Assembly (NCBI GenBank): GCA_015680685.1
Contig: MNCI01009454.1
Location: 76,212-140,211 of the forward strand
DNA: 64,000 nucleotides
Source of the DNA: Gnetum montanum
Taxonomy: Eukaryota; Streptophyta; Gnetopsida; Gnetales; Gnetaceae
Reading direction: 5' to 3'
Position numbers and translations under genes: made by a program
The notes under the pieces: model-generated
Told to the model about the DNA's origin: nothing
What the model saw: the letters and a program-made list of their open reading frames with translations, nothing else
Databases searched by the model: none
Part shown: positions 1 to 10,528 of the stretch, piece by piece
Layout of the letters: each line of letters opens with the position of its first letter
Position numbering within the stretch: the stretch's first letter is position 1

Positions 1-260
1 CTGGGTAAGACCAACCACACACAGTGGTAATGATGTCCTCCACCAATCCCAAGGGAATGGTGATGGACTAGTTTGCCAGCTCTAGTTGAATGTTACTCTT
101 CTTAAGTTGGGGCAGGTTCCAGGCATGATACATCTCTCATGAAATTAAGTTGACTCTGGAACCTAAGTCAAGAAGAGCCCTATGTGGTTCATTTTCGGTG
201 ACTTGTAAATAAATTAAGGGACTCCCAGGGTCAGTTAATTTCTTGGAAAGGTGGCCTACC
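1..260 (-). pseudogene. Element D aspartic protease fragment
   Basis: The minus-strand translation contains LLDLGSRVNLIS, the DLGS form of the retroviral-type aspartic protease active site, followed by a stretch like that in element F (AWNLPxLKKSNI, then SITIPLGLVE). In the family this enzyme cuts the gag-pol polyprotein. The C-terminal half is outside the window. An in-frame TAG lies shortly after the active site, so this is a broken gene. Confidence 0.75.
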
Positions 261-299
261 TTTATCTAGTTGGTTACGGTATGAGTTAACTTAACCATA

Positions 300-2813
300 T
301 GCATTAAGCTCTATTTTTGGATGGAAGGGTGCTTCGAAGTGTTAATGGTGGAGGAGTGTACATGGGCTCAACTTCTTGTTGTTGCGAGAGTTTGTCTAGG
401 ATTTTGATTTTGAAGTAGGGTCTTCTCTTTTTACAGTTGTCAAAACTAGTAATAGGTTGGATATTTACAGCTCTCATAGCGTGACGTTGCTGCGGTTGAG
501 GAGGAAGTTCCCCTTGCATTGTTGGAGTAGGAGGTGTTATAGGAACTACTTGTGGTGGAAGAGGTGCGGATGGATTTGGAGGATGGTGTGGGTATGGACT
601 GTCTCCCGAAGGAGAAGGAGTCCTTCTAAAGTACTCCCGAACTTGGTAGTGACGATTGAGGGTTGTGTGACTCATAGAGTCACTTGGAGAAATCGGCTGT
701 TGCACATAATATCCATAAGGGTTAGGTTGTCTGTAAGGGTATTGTTCTGTTGGCAGTGGCATCCCCCATGACTGTGGGTATTTCCACTGTTGAAGCTATC
801 CGATGGGCTGTGGTGGAGTTCCACTTGGATAATACGTTAGTGATTGGTGGAACTGCCTTGGGTTACCTTGTGGATAAGGTAACCTTCGGGGTGTTTGCTG
901 TTGGTTGAGTCTTGGATTAAGTGCATACACCCCAGACTCCTGTAGATGTGAGATGATGGGGCAACATCCCTTAGGATGGTCATAGTGGTAGATCTCACAT
1001 CCACTGTCATCTTCTGTGTGAGAGTCCACAGCCACATCGGAGTTAGTGATTTTCCCCTTACCCTTGTAATGTGCAGTGCTTAAATCTCTCCACTTTTTTT
1101 TACCTTTGTCAGTACTTTGTTCTACCTTAGACTCTTCTACAATTTTTAAGATAGTTTCAATTTTAGAGTCTAATGAACTCCATACGTCATCTACCTTAGC
1201 CGTTATTTTTGTTGTTAATTTTTGGATCGGCAAGGTTTTCCGGTTCACCAACTCTTTTATTGGTGACTCATCCTCTTCATCACAAAATTTCACTCCCTTC
1301 TTTCGAAGAGAGGGATCACGATTGTACTCTTCTATACTTTTCCTTTTGCATAGCTCACCTTCTTCTTTTGCTACTTGTTTCAACAAGCTATGTATTTCAT
1401 GGGCTCTAACTTGTGAGAGTCTCCCTTGGGCATAAGTTGCAAGGGTTCTTCTAGTTCCGTGCCTTAGCCCATCCACGATGTGGTGAAGTCAATCCCGTTG
1501 AGCGTACCCATGGCCCGGGAAACGATGTAACAATGTGTAGTAGTGGGCCATGGCAGCATCCAAGGGTTCATATGTACCTTTCTTCTAGCATTGGATCTGC
1601 TTACGCAAATTAGACACTCTGGAGTACGTCTGATACTTATCGTTGAACAGTTCTAACATCGTACTCCACCTCCTGATGGTTTCTAGTTCTAAGGATCGGT
1701 ACCAACTCTCTACTTCTTTGGTGAGTGTCCTTGGGATCAACTTAATTTTTTGCCACTCATTTTCTATATTCTGCAAGGCACAGGCATCGTGGAATTCCTG
1801 TAAATGATTTTGCAGATCAGCATTGTATCCCCCTTCAAATCGTGGGATGTTGTTCATGTCTAAATGCCTGATCCAACTATCCTTTAAATGCCTTGTGGGA
1901 ATCCTAACTACCTCCGTTATGTCAAGAATACTTCAGGTTGCGATTAGGGGCTCGTCATGATCATCTCTTTCATGACGCCTGTGATGTCTGCGTTGTTCCC
2001 TACTCTCCCTACATCCTTGCCCTTGTCCTCTCTCTCGACTTTCCCATTGAGGTCTTTCATCCTTCTTACCTTTATCCTCATCTTTATGTTCATGGTGGCT
2101 GTGCCTAGATGTGGAAGGAGAGGGTGAGTGATGGCATGAAGGAGAAGAAGAAGGGGAACCATCACCATGATGATGTTTCTTGCCTTCTCTTCGGCTACTA
2201 CGACCCCGATCGTGGTGACGATCTAAGTGCTCATCCTTAGCATGAGTGGTTGTCCCTTATGTGAATAGTTGGTGTTCACGGGCATCAGAACCAGTGTTAT
2301 GTATCATTGATCATAGGTTCTGATACCCAACCTCCTCACCATCATTAGAAGGGGGAACATCATTTGCTAAAGAACCTGTGATAAGGGGTTCCTCATCTCC
2401 TATTTCACTAAGGACATGTGGGACCTTGCCCTTCAACAGTGCATGTTGACTCTCCTACCTTAAGTCCCTCATACATTGGGCATCTGTGGGATAATAATCC
2501 CTCATATCAAAATCTTCCACAACGTATTCAGCATATAGTTCTTGCATGCTAATTTGTGCCAAGGCACGGAAAAGCATATGAGAGATTGATCGATCTGGGG
2601 GTAACACGATGTTACCTTGTAAATCTCTCCATCACAGCTATTTGTCTTTATGGAGGATAAAAGTAAAGTTAGGGATATACTCATCAGGATGAGTATATGT
2701 CATCTTATATTGTTTAGGACTTGGATGATTTTGGTTATGTGTTTTATGTTGCCGACTGTCTCGTGTATGGTCCTTAGGTGGTGAGTTTCTCTTATGAGAA
2801 GAAGGAATTTTTA
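300..2813 (-). pseudogene. Element D gag polyprotein region (degenerate)
   Basis: The capsid-like part is at 1585-1857 (starts MNNIPRFEGGYNADLQNHLQ, contains VESWYRSLE and MLELFNDKYQ), the classic plant Ty3 gag core. An N-terminal segment at about 2500-2813 carries LQGNIVLPPDRSI, almost the same as in element F. A Ser/His/Arg/Lys-rich linker lies at about 1940-2230. A 226-residue open segment (796-1476) ends in a Cys/His motif with DHPKGCC, and a Pro/Gln-rich tail follows (304-762). The expected ATG appears as ATA, and stop codons separate the segments. Gag would form the virus-like particle. This copy cannot make a full protein. Confidence 0.8.
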
Positions 2814-2940
2814 TCAGTGTGCTATTTCACCATTATATAAATTTTCTCTTTTGATTAACCTGAAGGTTCGTTAAGGCTCACAATGATATGAGTGATATCC
2901 CTTATGTTCTATTCAGCGCACAAACACTTAGTCCCCGGCA

Positions 2941-3945
2941 AGTGGAGAGTTACCTCTACACTCAACCATATGAAACGAGCGTAGCACATGTGATCTGGTC
3001 ANCCTACACTCAACCATATGAAACGAGCGTAGCACATGTGATCCGGTCAAACTTCGTAGACTAAATGCCTACACACCCCATGGAACACTTGGGGGTTAAT
3101 CATTCGTTGTCTTCCCAGACTTGTAGTTGTCACGGTGTATGGTTAAGTAAGTCCAAGGTATATGATTTTTATAGTCTTTTCTGGTTTTATGTCTTCTATG
3201 CTAAAGAGTGAAGGGTTGAGAAAGCTAACTAACTCTAACTAAGGACTAAGTCTAAATTAACTAGCGTCAGCATCCGTTCCCACTTACCGTACACACCTTG
3301 AAGTATGCAACTGTGGCTACCAAATGCTAATCGTTACTGGGATCACCACACGTAACGCACGTGCTCAAAGTGGTCGTACTGAGGCACTTAACTAGCCTAA
3401 ACGTAATGAACAACCAATTCCTTGACTAGCTATACACATTCGTAAATGCTCGTAATCAAGTCATACTCATACTGCATTCTAGGAGATAAGGGTGAGAGAG
3501 ACTAATCGTGATGGGTAGCTAATTCCTTGATTAGCCGTACACATTTGTCAATGCTCGTAATCAAGTCATACTCATGCTGTGCTAATGCAGGTAATAAATA
3601 ATAGGTAAGAAATAACATGTAATAAACCTATTCCATGCACTGTAAGGTTTGTCCACAAAGCTCGTCTTTATTGCCATACACAACTTACATTCATGTACAA
3701 AGCTGCTCGAATAAAGATTCGTTCACTTGGGGACTCCTACTGTGGGCACATGGAAAATATTTTATCTCTAGAGTGATCAAACTGCCAAAGTTTCCCTACT
3801 TTTAGCCAAGGATGAGGAATAAGGGGAGTTTCGCCTCTTATTTATAGATTTGGCAACGGACTATGATATCATGTACATGACATCGTAGGGGACGATGTGA
3901 TATCGCGTACGCGATATCGTGGCTTGTGCATATCGCATCTCATCA
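2941..3945 (-). repeat. 5' LTR of element D with remnant primer site
   Basis: The plus strand runs from AGTGGAGAG to ATCTCATCA. A TATA-like box is at about 3835-3848 (CTTATTTATAG, minus orientation) and the polyadenylation region is near 3670. The primer site next to it is cut to TCCCCGGCA (2932-2940): compared with A and F, about 15 bases spanning the rest of the site and the LTR terminus are missing. A single N at 3002 is followed by a near-exact repeat of the preceding 46-50 bases, a likely assembly duplication that makes the LTR look longer than it is. Confidence 0.8.
3865..3918. promoter_or_regulatory. U3 GATATC box array of element D
   Basis: Boxes GATATC/GACATC/GATATC/GATATC start at 3865, 3879, 3899 and 3913, spaced 14, 20 and 14. 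Each pair is joined by an 8-base spacer centred on GTAC. The second pair, GATATCGCGTACGCGATATC (3899-3918), is a perfect 20-bp palindrome. The array lies just upstream of the LTR TATA box in element orientation. A transcription-factor site is inference from the spacing and its repetition in other LTRs. Confidence 0.6.
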
Positions 3946-4652
3946 CCTTGTTTCCTTAATTTTCACATGATTGCTTCTTATCCTCTACAATTTTCGATTC
4001 TCAAAGTTTAGCCATCAAGTTATTTTCGTAATTTTTCACATTTCCTACTAGAGACTCTGAAGCACATTACAAATAGGACTTAATGACACTAGCGACTACC
4101 ATAGCATATTCATGTTCTACCTGATAGAACATGATGCTATACCTAATAGGCACATTCATGTGTTTGTTTAGAGCAACAAAATAGTTATAATTAGAAAACT
4201 TCTATTTTACACCTCAAGTTACAACACTGCCTTACACTGGTAGTTTCCAAGGACAAAACAATATTTTGTACTACAATGGCTTATGTACCACAAGTATGAA
4301 CTGTGATAACAACGCATTTCTTTTCTATGCTTTATTAATCAATAGAGGGAATCTAACAACTATAACTTTAGTATCATAAACGAAACTAGTCATGTTACAT
4401 GAAGGGTTGGAAATATACGCTCAAGATGACAGAAGTATGGGTGCTTGATCATGTTACGGTTTATTTTTCTAGAAAATAGAATAAAATAACTTGATACATG
4501 CAGAGTGTCCAACTCTCATTCCAAGTGTACCAAACAGGGAAATATTGATTGAAAACCATATAATAATAGAGGAAAAGAAAATGTTTAAATGCTTTCAAGA
4601 AAGGGTGGAGGAGCCTCTTCTTCCAAATTAGAATTAAGATTCTTAGTTGGAA
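3946..4652. other. Interval without recognisable gene; contains an inverted repeat
   Basis: This AT-rich sequence lies between the LTR of D and the copia element E. I see no coding frame of note. An imperfect hairpin at 4101-4140 has arms CATGTTCTA/TAGAACATG (9 bp, 5-base loop), extended by ATAGCAT/ATGCTAT across a 3-base bulge. Confidence 0.5.
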
Positions 4653-4965
4653 TGTGAGAGGCCCTTATTTTGTGGTTATGCATTGCTAGCCTTAGATAAA
4701 GAAGAAAAAAAAATAGGAGCAAACAGAGGCAATTGAATTTCACACCTTTATTCAACTCATAATGACTTTTAAATAGGCACATACATCAATGGAAAATAAC
4801 AACTAAATCCTAATATGAAGCAACTTCTAAAGAAAGAAAATAGTAGTTGAATCCTAATATGAAGCAACTTCTAAAGAAAGAAAATAGCAACTAAATCCTT
4901 AAGGATAGTTCCTAAAGGCTAGGACAAACAAAAAAAGTATGTTTAATAGTTAAACACATTTAACA
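4653..4965 (-). repeat. 3' LTR of copia element E
   Basis: It matches 8851-9161 along most of its length and ends in TTTAACA on the plus strand (TGTTAAATG in element orientation). It contains a 44-bp tandem repeat: the unit with AATCCTAATATGAAGCAACT occurs at about 4806 and again at about 4850. The outer edge at 4653 is approximate. Confidence 0.8.
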
Positions 4966-5033
4966 CCCTTCCATAAACTAAAAGTTTGTAAACTATCATT
5001 TTAACAAAAATCATTCAACGTGCAAACTCCAAG

Positions 5034-5445
5034 CTACTTTCTCAGCTTTTGGAATGTTGATAACTTGAGGGGTTTAATTAGAATATTAGTGAGTTGATCT
5101 TCACTCTTACAAAACACCAAATCAATAACACCATCATTGCATACATCACGCAAGAAGTGAAATATCACATCAATATGGTTGCATCTTCCATGTAGCATAG
5201 GAGTTTTAGATAACTTTATGGTGGAATTTTTGTCACAAAAAATTGTAGTAGCCACCTCTTGCTTGAAATATAACTTATTAAGAATTTTTCTTAGCTAAAT
5301 AGCTTGGTAAGCATAAGATGTTGGAGCAAAAAATTCAACCTCTATGGTTGACAATATGACAATTTATTGCTTCTTGGATGACCATGAAACAACCCCTATG
5401 CCCATCATAAAAACCTATCTTGAAGTGCTCTTCCTATCATCTTGA
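5034..5445 (-). pseudogene. Copia E RNase H domain (degenerate)
   Basis: The segment 5034-5255 reads ATTIFCDKNSTIKLSKTPML, then RCNHIDVIFHFLRD and later DQLTNILIKPLK. These are the C-terminal copia RNase H signatures (usually CDN..AI, KHID..HF and the TK-PL tail). The Copia RNase H removes the RNA template during reverse transcription. The upstream part is broken by stops. Confidence 0.8.
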
Positions 5446-5449
5446 TCTC

Positions 5450-6510
5450 CTACATAATCACTATTAGTAAATCCCACAAAATTAGATTTCTCACCTTTCT
5501 TGTAAAAAAACCCAAAATCGTTAGTCCCTTGCAAGTAACAAAATATTCTTTTAGCAACCAANCAAGATAGTAATGCATTTTTCCAAGATCAGTCATTTCA
5601 AACTCATCCATCATTGACTTCTTAAATTTTTCAAACAAATTACTATCATTCCCAGTGAAAATATGATTAGCAACATATAAACATATAATGAGTAATTTTC
5701 CTCCATTAATCTTTGTAAAAAGTGTATGCTCATATGGATATTTTTGAAATCTCTCCATAGAAGAATAGGTATTTATATGACTATACCAAGCTCTTGGAGC
5801 TTGTTTTAGTTCATACACAAAATATTTTTTTAATTTATAGACCTTGTGCTCACTACCAAGCTTCACAAAACTAGAGGGCTGATCAACAAATACTTATTCC
5901 TCCAAGTCTCCATGTAAGGATGCAGAATTAACATCCATTTGGAAGATAGGCCATGAATTTTTTGTTGCCAATGCAATCACCAATTTTATTGTATTATGCC
6001 TTGCAATAGGAGCAAAGACTTCTTTATAGTCAATCCTATATTCTTTCTTGTATCCCTTAGCCACCAATTTTTGCTTATACTTGTCAACTTTACCACTCAC
6101 CTTTAGTTTTGTTTTGAAGACCCACTTCAAACCAATGGTTTTGTGCTCTTTTGGAAGATCAACTAGCTTCCAAGTACCATTTTTCTTAATGGCTTCAATT
6201 TCATCCTCCATCACCTTTTTTCATTTTGATTCTTTAATAGCACTTTCAAAAGTTGTAAGATCACAATCTGCAAACAAAGCAAAGTGGGTGACAAGGTCAT
6301 CAGATTGGTCAATCCAGGTTACCTCATAATCTATCATCCATAAGGGTCTTTTTTGAATATGATGAGATTTAGCTGCTACTGTTGTTGGTGAAGTCTCAGC
6401 CTTCATAGTTCTTGGTGCTTTAGCCTTCATGGCTTTTGGGATTTTCACCTCCATAATTCTTGGTGCTTTGAAGTCTATAGTTCTAGGTTTTGTAGTTTTG
6501 GATGCCATGG
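5450..6510 (-). pseudogene. Copia E reverse transcriptase (degenerate, active site lost)
   Basis: The N-terminal part (5894-6214) has GLKWVFKTKLKVSGKVDKYK, LVAKGYKKEYRIDYKEVFAP and MDVNSASLHG, all standard copia RT blocks. The second part (5450-5866) has KQAPRAWY and then LYVANHIFTG where family members have LYVDDLIFTG. Both catalytic aspartates of the YVDD box are therefore replaced. The unresolved base at 5562 lies in this part. The polymerase cannot be active. Confidence 0.85.
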
Positions 6511-6684
6511 AGATTGTAGTTTCACTATCAAAAATAATTGAAGTAGGCTTCTTCCCATTCCAGTTCTAAGTGCTCTCTTCATTAAAGATGACATCTCTAT
6601 TAGTTACAATCTTCTTTGTTAGAATATTATACAATTTATATGCTTTGGATGCTTCACTTATGCCAAGAAAGACATTTTTCACTC

Positions 6685-7640
6685 TTAATCCTCCAACTTC
6701 TTCCTCTTCTCATTAGGGATATGTGTGTAGGCAATGCAACAAAAGATTCTAAAGTAATCCATTATTGGTTTCCTCCTACTCCAACCCTCTTTTGATGTCA
6801 TGTTTTGAATAGCAAAGGTGGGACTTCTATCCAAAACATTGATGCTCCAATTCAAAGTCTCTAGCCCAAAACTCTTTGGAATACTTCCTCTTGCCAAGAG
6901 GCTTCTCATCATATGTGAGGATGGTTCTATTTTTCCTCTCTGATACACCACTTTGTTGTGGTGTATAAGGGGCTATGAACTCTCTCCAAATGCCATGATT
7001 CTCACAAAAAACATCAAACTCTTTTGAACAATATTCTCCTCCATGATTTATGAGAAGAATAATAATGATTTTTCTAGGCTTGTTCTCAACATGCACCTTG
7101 AAGCTTTTAAATGTATTAAAAGCTTCAAACTTCTCTTCGAAAAAATAAACCTACCTTTTTTTTAGTATAATCATCAATGAAGGTGATTAAGTACCTCTTA
7201 CCTCCATTTGAAGATGGTTTTATTGGCCCACAAATGTCAGAGTGAACTAGCTCAGGGACATTCTTTACTCTCCATGATTTTCCTTGAAAGAATTGAGAAT
7301 GATGTTTTTTACCAACAACACATTCTTCAGAGACTCTAGAAGGAATTTTAATTTGAGGAAGACCAATCACCATATTTTTTTATTGTAGAGTCTTTAATCC
7401 TTCAAATTTCAAGTGGCCATAGTGAAAATGCCAAAGCTATGTTGGGTCTTTTACTTAAACCTTTAGGCAAGATTGAGCACTTTTAATCCACAATGGAAAT
7501 AATCCATTAGAGCTCATTTGAACAACTGCAATAGCTCCTCTTAAAGGTTCATAAATTTCATAAGCATCCTTCTGAATGGTTATTACATAACCCTTCTCTT
7601 TCAATTGACCAGCACGTAACAATTTCTTTTTAAATCATGA
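6685..7640 (-). pseudogene. Copia E integrase with pre-integrase region (degenerate)
   Basis: The frame at 7125-7373 reads CVVGKKHHSQFFQGKSWR then ELVHSDICGPIKPSSNGGKR and FIDDYT, covering the linker and first Asp of the integrase core. The frame at 6827-7096 gives INHGGEYCSKEF, where the second catalytic Asp is expected but is Asn, then PYTPQQSGVSERKNRTI with the catalytic Glu. The protein would insert the cDNA into the genome. Frameshifts divide it into at least three frames. Confidence 0.83.
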
Positions 7641-7837
7641 ATATAAAAAACATTAAAATTTTTTTCTACAAAAGCATTCTTGGTTTTAATGTTAATATCT
7701 GCCTTTCCCATTACATTTACAATAGAACAATTACCAAAACTTATTATAGAATGAAAAATTTCATCTAAGTAATAAAAGGAAGACTTACATCCACACATAT
7801 GATTTCTATAGCTAGTATCCACATATTATACATTTGA

Positions 7838-8755
7838 CTAAGACTCTTGGTTGGCTTGAATCACCATCAACAAAGTCTCAGATTCCTTCTCTTCTACGAA
7901 ATTTGGTTTCTCTCCTTTGTCATTGGGTAGTTTAGTGTAGCATTCGAAATGATAGTGTCCATATTTATGACATCTAAAGCATTCCACCTTAGATTTATCA
8001 ACTTGTCCTCTACCTTTACATTGAAATTTATCACCATCCCTTTTGAAATGTCTATTGTCATCTCTATTGCCTTGATCTCCTCTTCCTCTACCTCTTCCTC
8101 TTGAGGAATAAGTAAAAGTAGAAGCCTTCAAAGCTTGCTCTTCAAAAGTTGAATTATGATCATCTTTTATTCATGGACTAACAAATAACCTTGAAGTTCA
8201 TCAAGGGAAAGTGCATCAATATCTTTGGATTCTTCAATTGAACAAACAACATAATCAAACTTAGGGCATAGGGAACATAATATCTTCTCAACAATAATCA
8301 AATCCTCCATCTTCTCATCATGAAATTTCATGTTATTGGCTATCCCCATTGTCCTTGCATAATAGCTAGTAATAGACTCCTCATATTTCATCTGTAGAGT
8401 CTCAAAATTCCTTCTCTTGGCTTGAAGCTATGCACGCTTTACTCTCAAAGATGCCTAATGTTTCTTCTTCATAGAATCCAAAATATCCTTGGAAGTTTCT
8501 TTGCTAAGAATAGTCTCTAGGATAGAATAATTAATTACTTAAAGTAAATAATTCTTTGCGTTCAAGTCATTTAGCCTTAGTCCCTCTAGCTCCTTTCTTT
8601 TTCCATTTGTGAGTGCAGCCTTAATTGTGGGTGGTACTACACCATCTTCAACAACTTGTCAGTACTTCTTAGACTTAAAGAAATTTTCCATCAACATACT
8701 CCAATGGTCATAGTGATTGTCAAAATGTGGGATGGTAGGCTGTACAAAATTTTTA
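7838..8755 (-). pseudogene. Copia E gag region with zinc knuckle (degenerate)
   Basis: The C-terminal segment (7838-8131) has an RGRGRG basic stretch and a proper CCHC knuckle, CFRCHKYGHYHFEC (C-x2-C-x4-H-x4-C). Upstream, 8167-8391 gives YEESITSYYARTMGIANNMK, typical of plant copia gag. Near 8690-8755 the frame has IPHFDNHYDHWSMLMENF, the usual N-terminal block. Stop codons interrupt the frame. Confidence 0.82.
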
Positions 8756-8850
8756 GAGGCCTCCTAAACTAGGTGCACTAATGTGCTTTTCTCTCTAGCC
8801 TCCTGAACTAGGCTTTCTCTCTAGCCTCCTAAACTAAGCTCCAATACCAT

Positions 8851-9161
8851 TGTCAGCCTCTATGGCTATGCACTACTAGCCTTAGATAAAGAAAAAAAAT
8901 AGAAAAAAATAGGTCTAAATAGAGGCAACTAAATTTCACGCCTTTATTCAACTAATAATGACCTTTAAATAGGCAAATACATCAATATAAAATAGCAACT
9001 AAATCCTAATATTAAGCAACTTATAAAGAAGAAAAATAGCAACTAAATCCTAATATGAAGGAACTTCTAAAGAAAGAAAATAACAATTGAATCCCTAAGG
9101 ACATTTACTAAAGACTAGGACAAACAAAAAAATCATGTTTAATAATTAAACACATTTAACA
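8851..9161 (-). repeat. 5' LTR of copia element E
   Basis: It starts TGTCAGCCTC on the plus strand and ends TTTAACA. It is paired with 4653-4965 and shares the internal tandem repeat. The Met-tRNA-like primer site abuts its left edge at 8838-8849. Confidence 0.82.
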
Positions 9162-9168
9162 CTAACAA

Positions 9169-9483
9169 ATCATCAATTCTTGGTCGTTGAAAAAGTGAAT
9201 TTTTTGTATGTACAAAAAACTAAAATGAATGATGTTTAAAGTGTGGATATTTATGATACATATTTTTCGTCAATTTGGGTTCTGTTATCATCAATTCTTG
9301 ATGGTCTTTTGAAAAAATGAATTTTTTATATTTGCAAAACATTATCATGAATGATATTCAAAGTGTGGCTCTTATGATACATCTTTTTCCTTAATGTAGT
9401 TTTTGTTTCATGAGTTCTTGTAATGGGCTTTGATGGTTTCTGGATTATTTGAAAATATAAATTTTCAATATCTTTATTGTGAT
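9169..9483. repeat. Tandem repeat, about 118-120 bp period, cut by element B
   Basis: Units begin at 9169 (ATCATCAATTCTTGG), 9287 (ATCATCAATTCTTGATGG) and about 9407 (TTCATGAGTTCTTG). Each has an AATTTTT run and, in the first two, AAAGTGTGG and TTATGATACAT in the same order. The third unit is truncated where the LTR of B begins at 9484. No coding potential is seen. Confidence 0.65.
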
Positions 9484-10394
9484 TGATAAATTGCATTTTT
9501 ATTAGCTACGATATCGAGCATCTGATATTGAAGCCATGATATCGTGTACCCGATATCGAGGCACAAGCTACAATTTTAGATATCTGATATTGCAGACATG
9601 TGATTGCCTATAAATATGACACTTAGGTGCATGGTCCAAGTAGTAATTCATTCCAACCTTAGTGAAACTCTTTCAATATATCTTTGTGATTTTAGTTCTA
9701 AGTACTTAGTAGTGTGTGCTTGTAGTGTGGTGTGAAGTGATTGAATGGAGTCTTTATTCAAGCATCTTGTACTTGGACACAAGTGTGAATGACAATAAAG
9801 ATCGATATTACTTTTTAACATTGTAGCATCCACTTAGTTTCTTTATTGTTTACTTAGAATAATGTTTATTATTTTTCCATAGACTATTATTTATTGTTTT
9901 CTTAGTTATAGTGTACTTTCCCATAAACTTTACTTTTACTACTATTAAGCGGAATGTATATGACTGATTTTGAGCATAAAGTGTAATCATTTGGTAATCT
10001 AGTAGTATTATCCCTTGGTTCCCCCAATAGCGGAATACTTGGTAATCCTAATAATGATTACATAAGTCTAAGATGTGCATGGAAAATCATGATCATTTAT
10101 CCATCATCTAGGATAGACTAGATTTGTTTATTATTTACTTTGACTTAGAAATTATTTTCATTTATCTTAGGTTTACTAGGAGTAGTATGGCTCACACAAC
10201 ATCAATTATCATATAGCTCACCATGAGTTAAACCATACACATCAATTTTTCTCACTCACGTGGGAAGACAATGGTCACAAACTTTAATCAATTACTAGCA
10301 TAATCACATTACCTTATCCATGGATTATGATTAGGCTATATGTGAATACTTGTATCTTGTATGGTTGGGTGTTGGATTACTCCACTACTCATCA
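9484..10394 (+). repeat. 5' LTR of element B
   Basis: It runs from TGATAAATTG to CTCATCA. U3 has the GATATC array (9510-9557), a TATA box CTATAAATA at about 9608-9617, then the polyadenylation-like CAATAAAG at about 9793. It is clearly diverged from its partner at 35028, most strongly in U3, so insertion is old. Confidence 0.88.
9510..9557. promoter_or_regulatory. U3 GATATC box array in 5' LTR of B
   Basis: Boxes GATATC, GATATT, GATATC and GATATC start at 9510, 9524, 9538 and 9552, exactly 14 bp apart. The last pair is joined by GTGTACCC, again with a GTAC core. The array lies about 50 bp upstream of the LTR TATA box. Regulatory function is inference. Confidence 0.6.
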
Positions 10395-10395
10395 T

Positions 10396-10413
10396 TGGCA
10401 CCATTGTCAAGGA
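10396..10413 (+). other. Primer binding site of element B (tRNA-Asp type)
   Basis: TGGCACCATTGTCAAGGA starts two bases after the LTR. It differs by transitions from the tRNA-Asp primer site TGGCGCCGTTGCCGGGGA known in plant Athila-type elements. The equivalent sites in A (29061-29078) and F (49114-49131) support the assignment. Confidence 0.75.
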
Positions 10414-10528
10414 TAAGTCAACGAATGTTAAGTAATTGATTCCATAAAGTTTGTTGTACTTAAAACACAAGGTCAAACTTCATAACCCTAAGAAAAGCAC
10501 ACTTAAAATAAACATATAAAAATACAAT

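Larger units (their letters stand above)
1..3945 (-). mobile_element. Ty3/Gypsy element D, 5' part only (protease, gag, 5' LTR)
   Basis: The element reads on the minus strand. From right to left it has a 5' LTR (2941-3945), a damaged primer site (2932-2940), a gag region and the start of an aspartic protease, and it leaves the window at base 1. Protein similarity to elements A, B and F in this window places it in the same Athila-like non-chromovirus lineage; the lineage name is inference from gene order and primer type. Several stop codons break gag, so this copy looks inactive. The 3' LTR and target duplication lie outside the window. Confidence 0.88.
4653..9161 (-). mobile_element. Ty1/Copia retrotransposon E (complete structure, decayed)
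   Basis: Two LTRs of about 310 bp (4653-4965 and 8851-9161) flank a minus-strand gag, integrase, RT, RNase H order, which defines Copia. The primer site TGGTATTGGAGC (minus strand, 8838-8849) is next to the right LTR and resembles the initiator-Met tRNA site TGGTATCAGAGC. A purine run TGGAAGGG precedes the left LTR in element orientation. Frameshifts, stops and lost catalytic residues show it is dead. No target duplication could be seen, partly because the left end is diverged. Confidence 0.88.

Noticed and set aside
457-1435. Plus-strand frames across the gag of D
   Set aside because: They are shadows of the minus-strand gag, which aligns to A, B and F.
9510-9557. Short regularly spaced repeats as a possible CRISPR array
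   Set aside because: Boxes are 6-7 bp with 8-bp spacers inside LTRs of a plant genome; CRISPR repeats are longer and not in this context.
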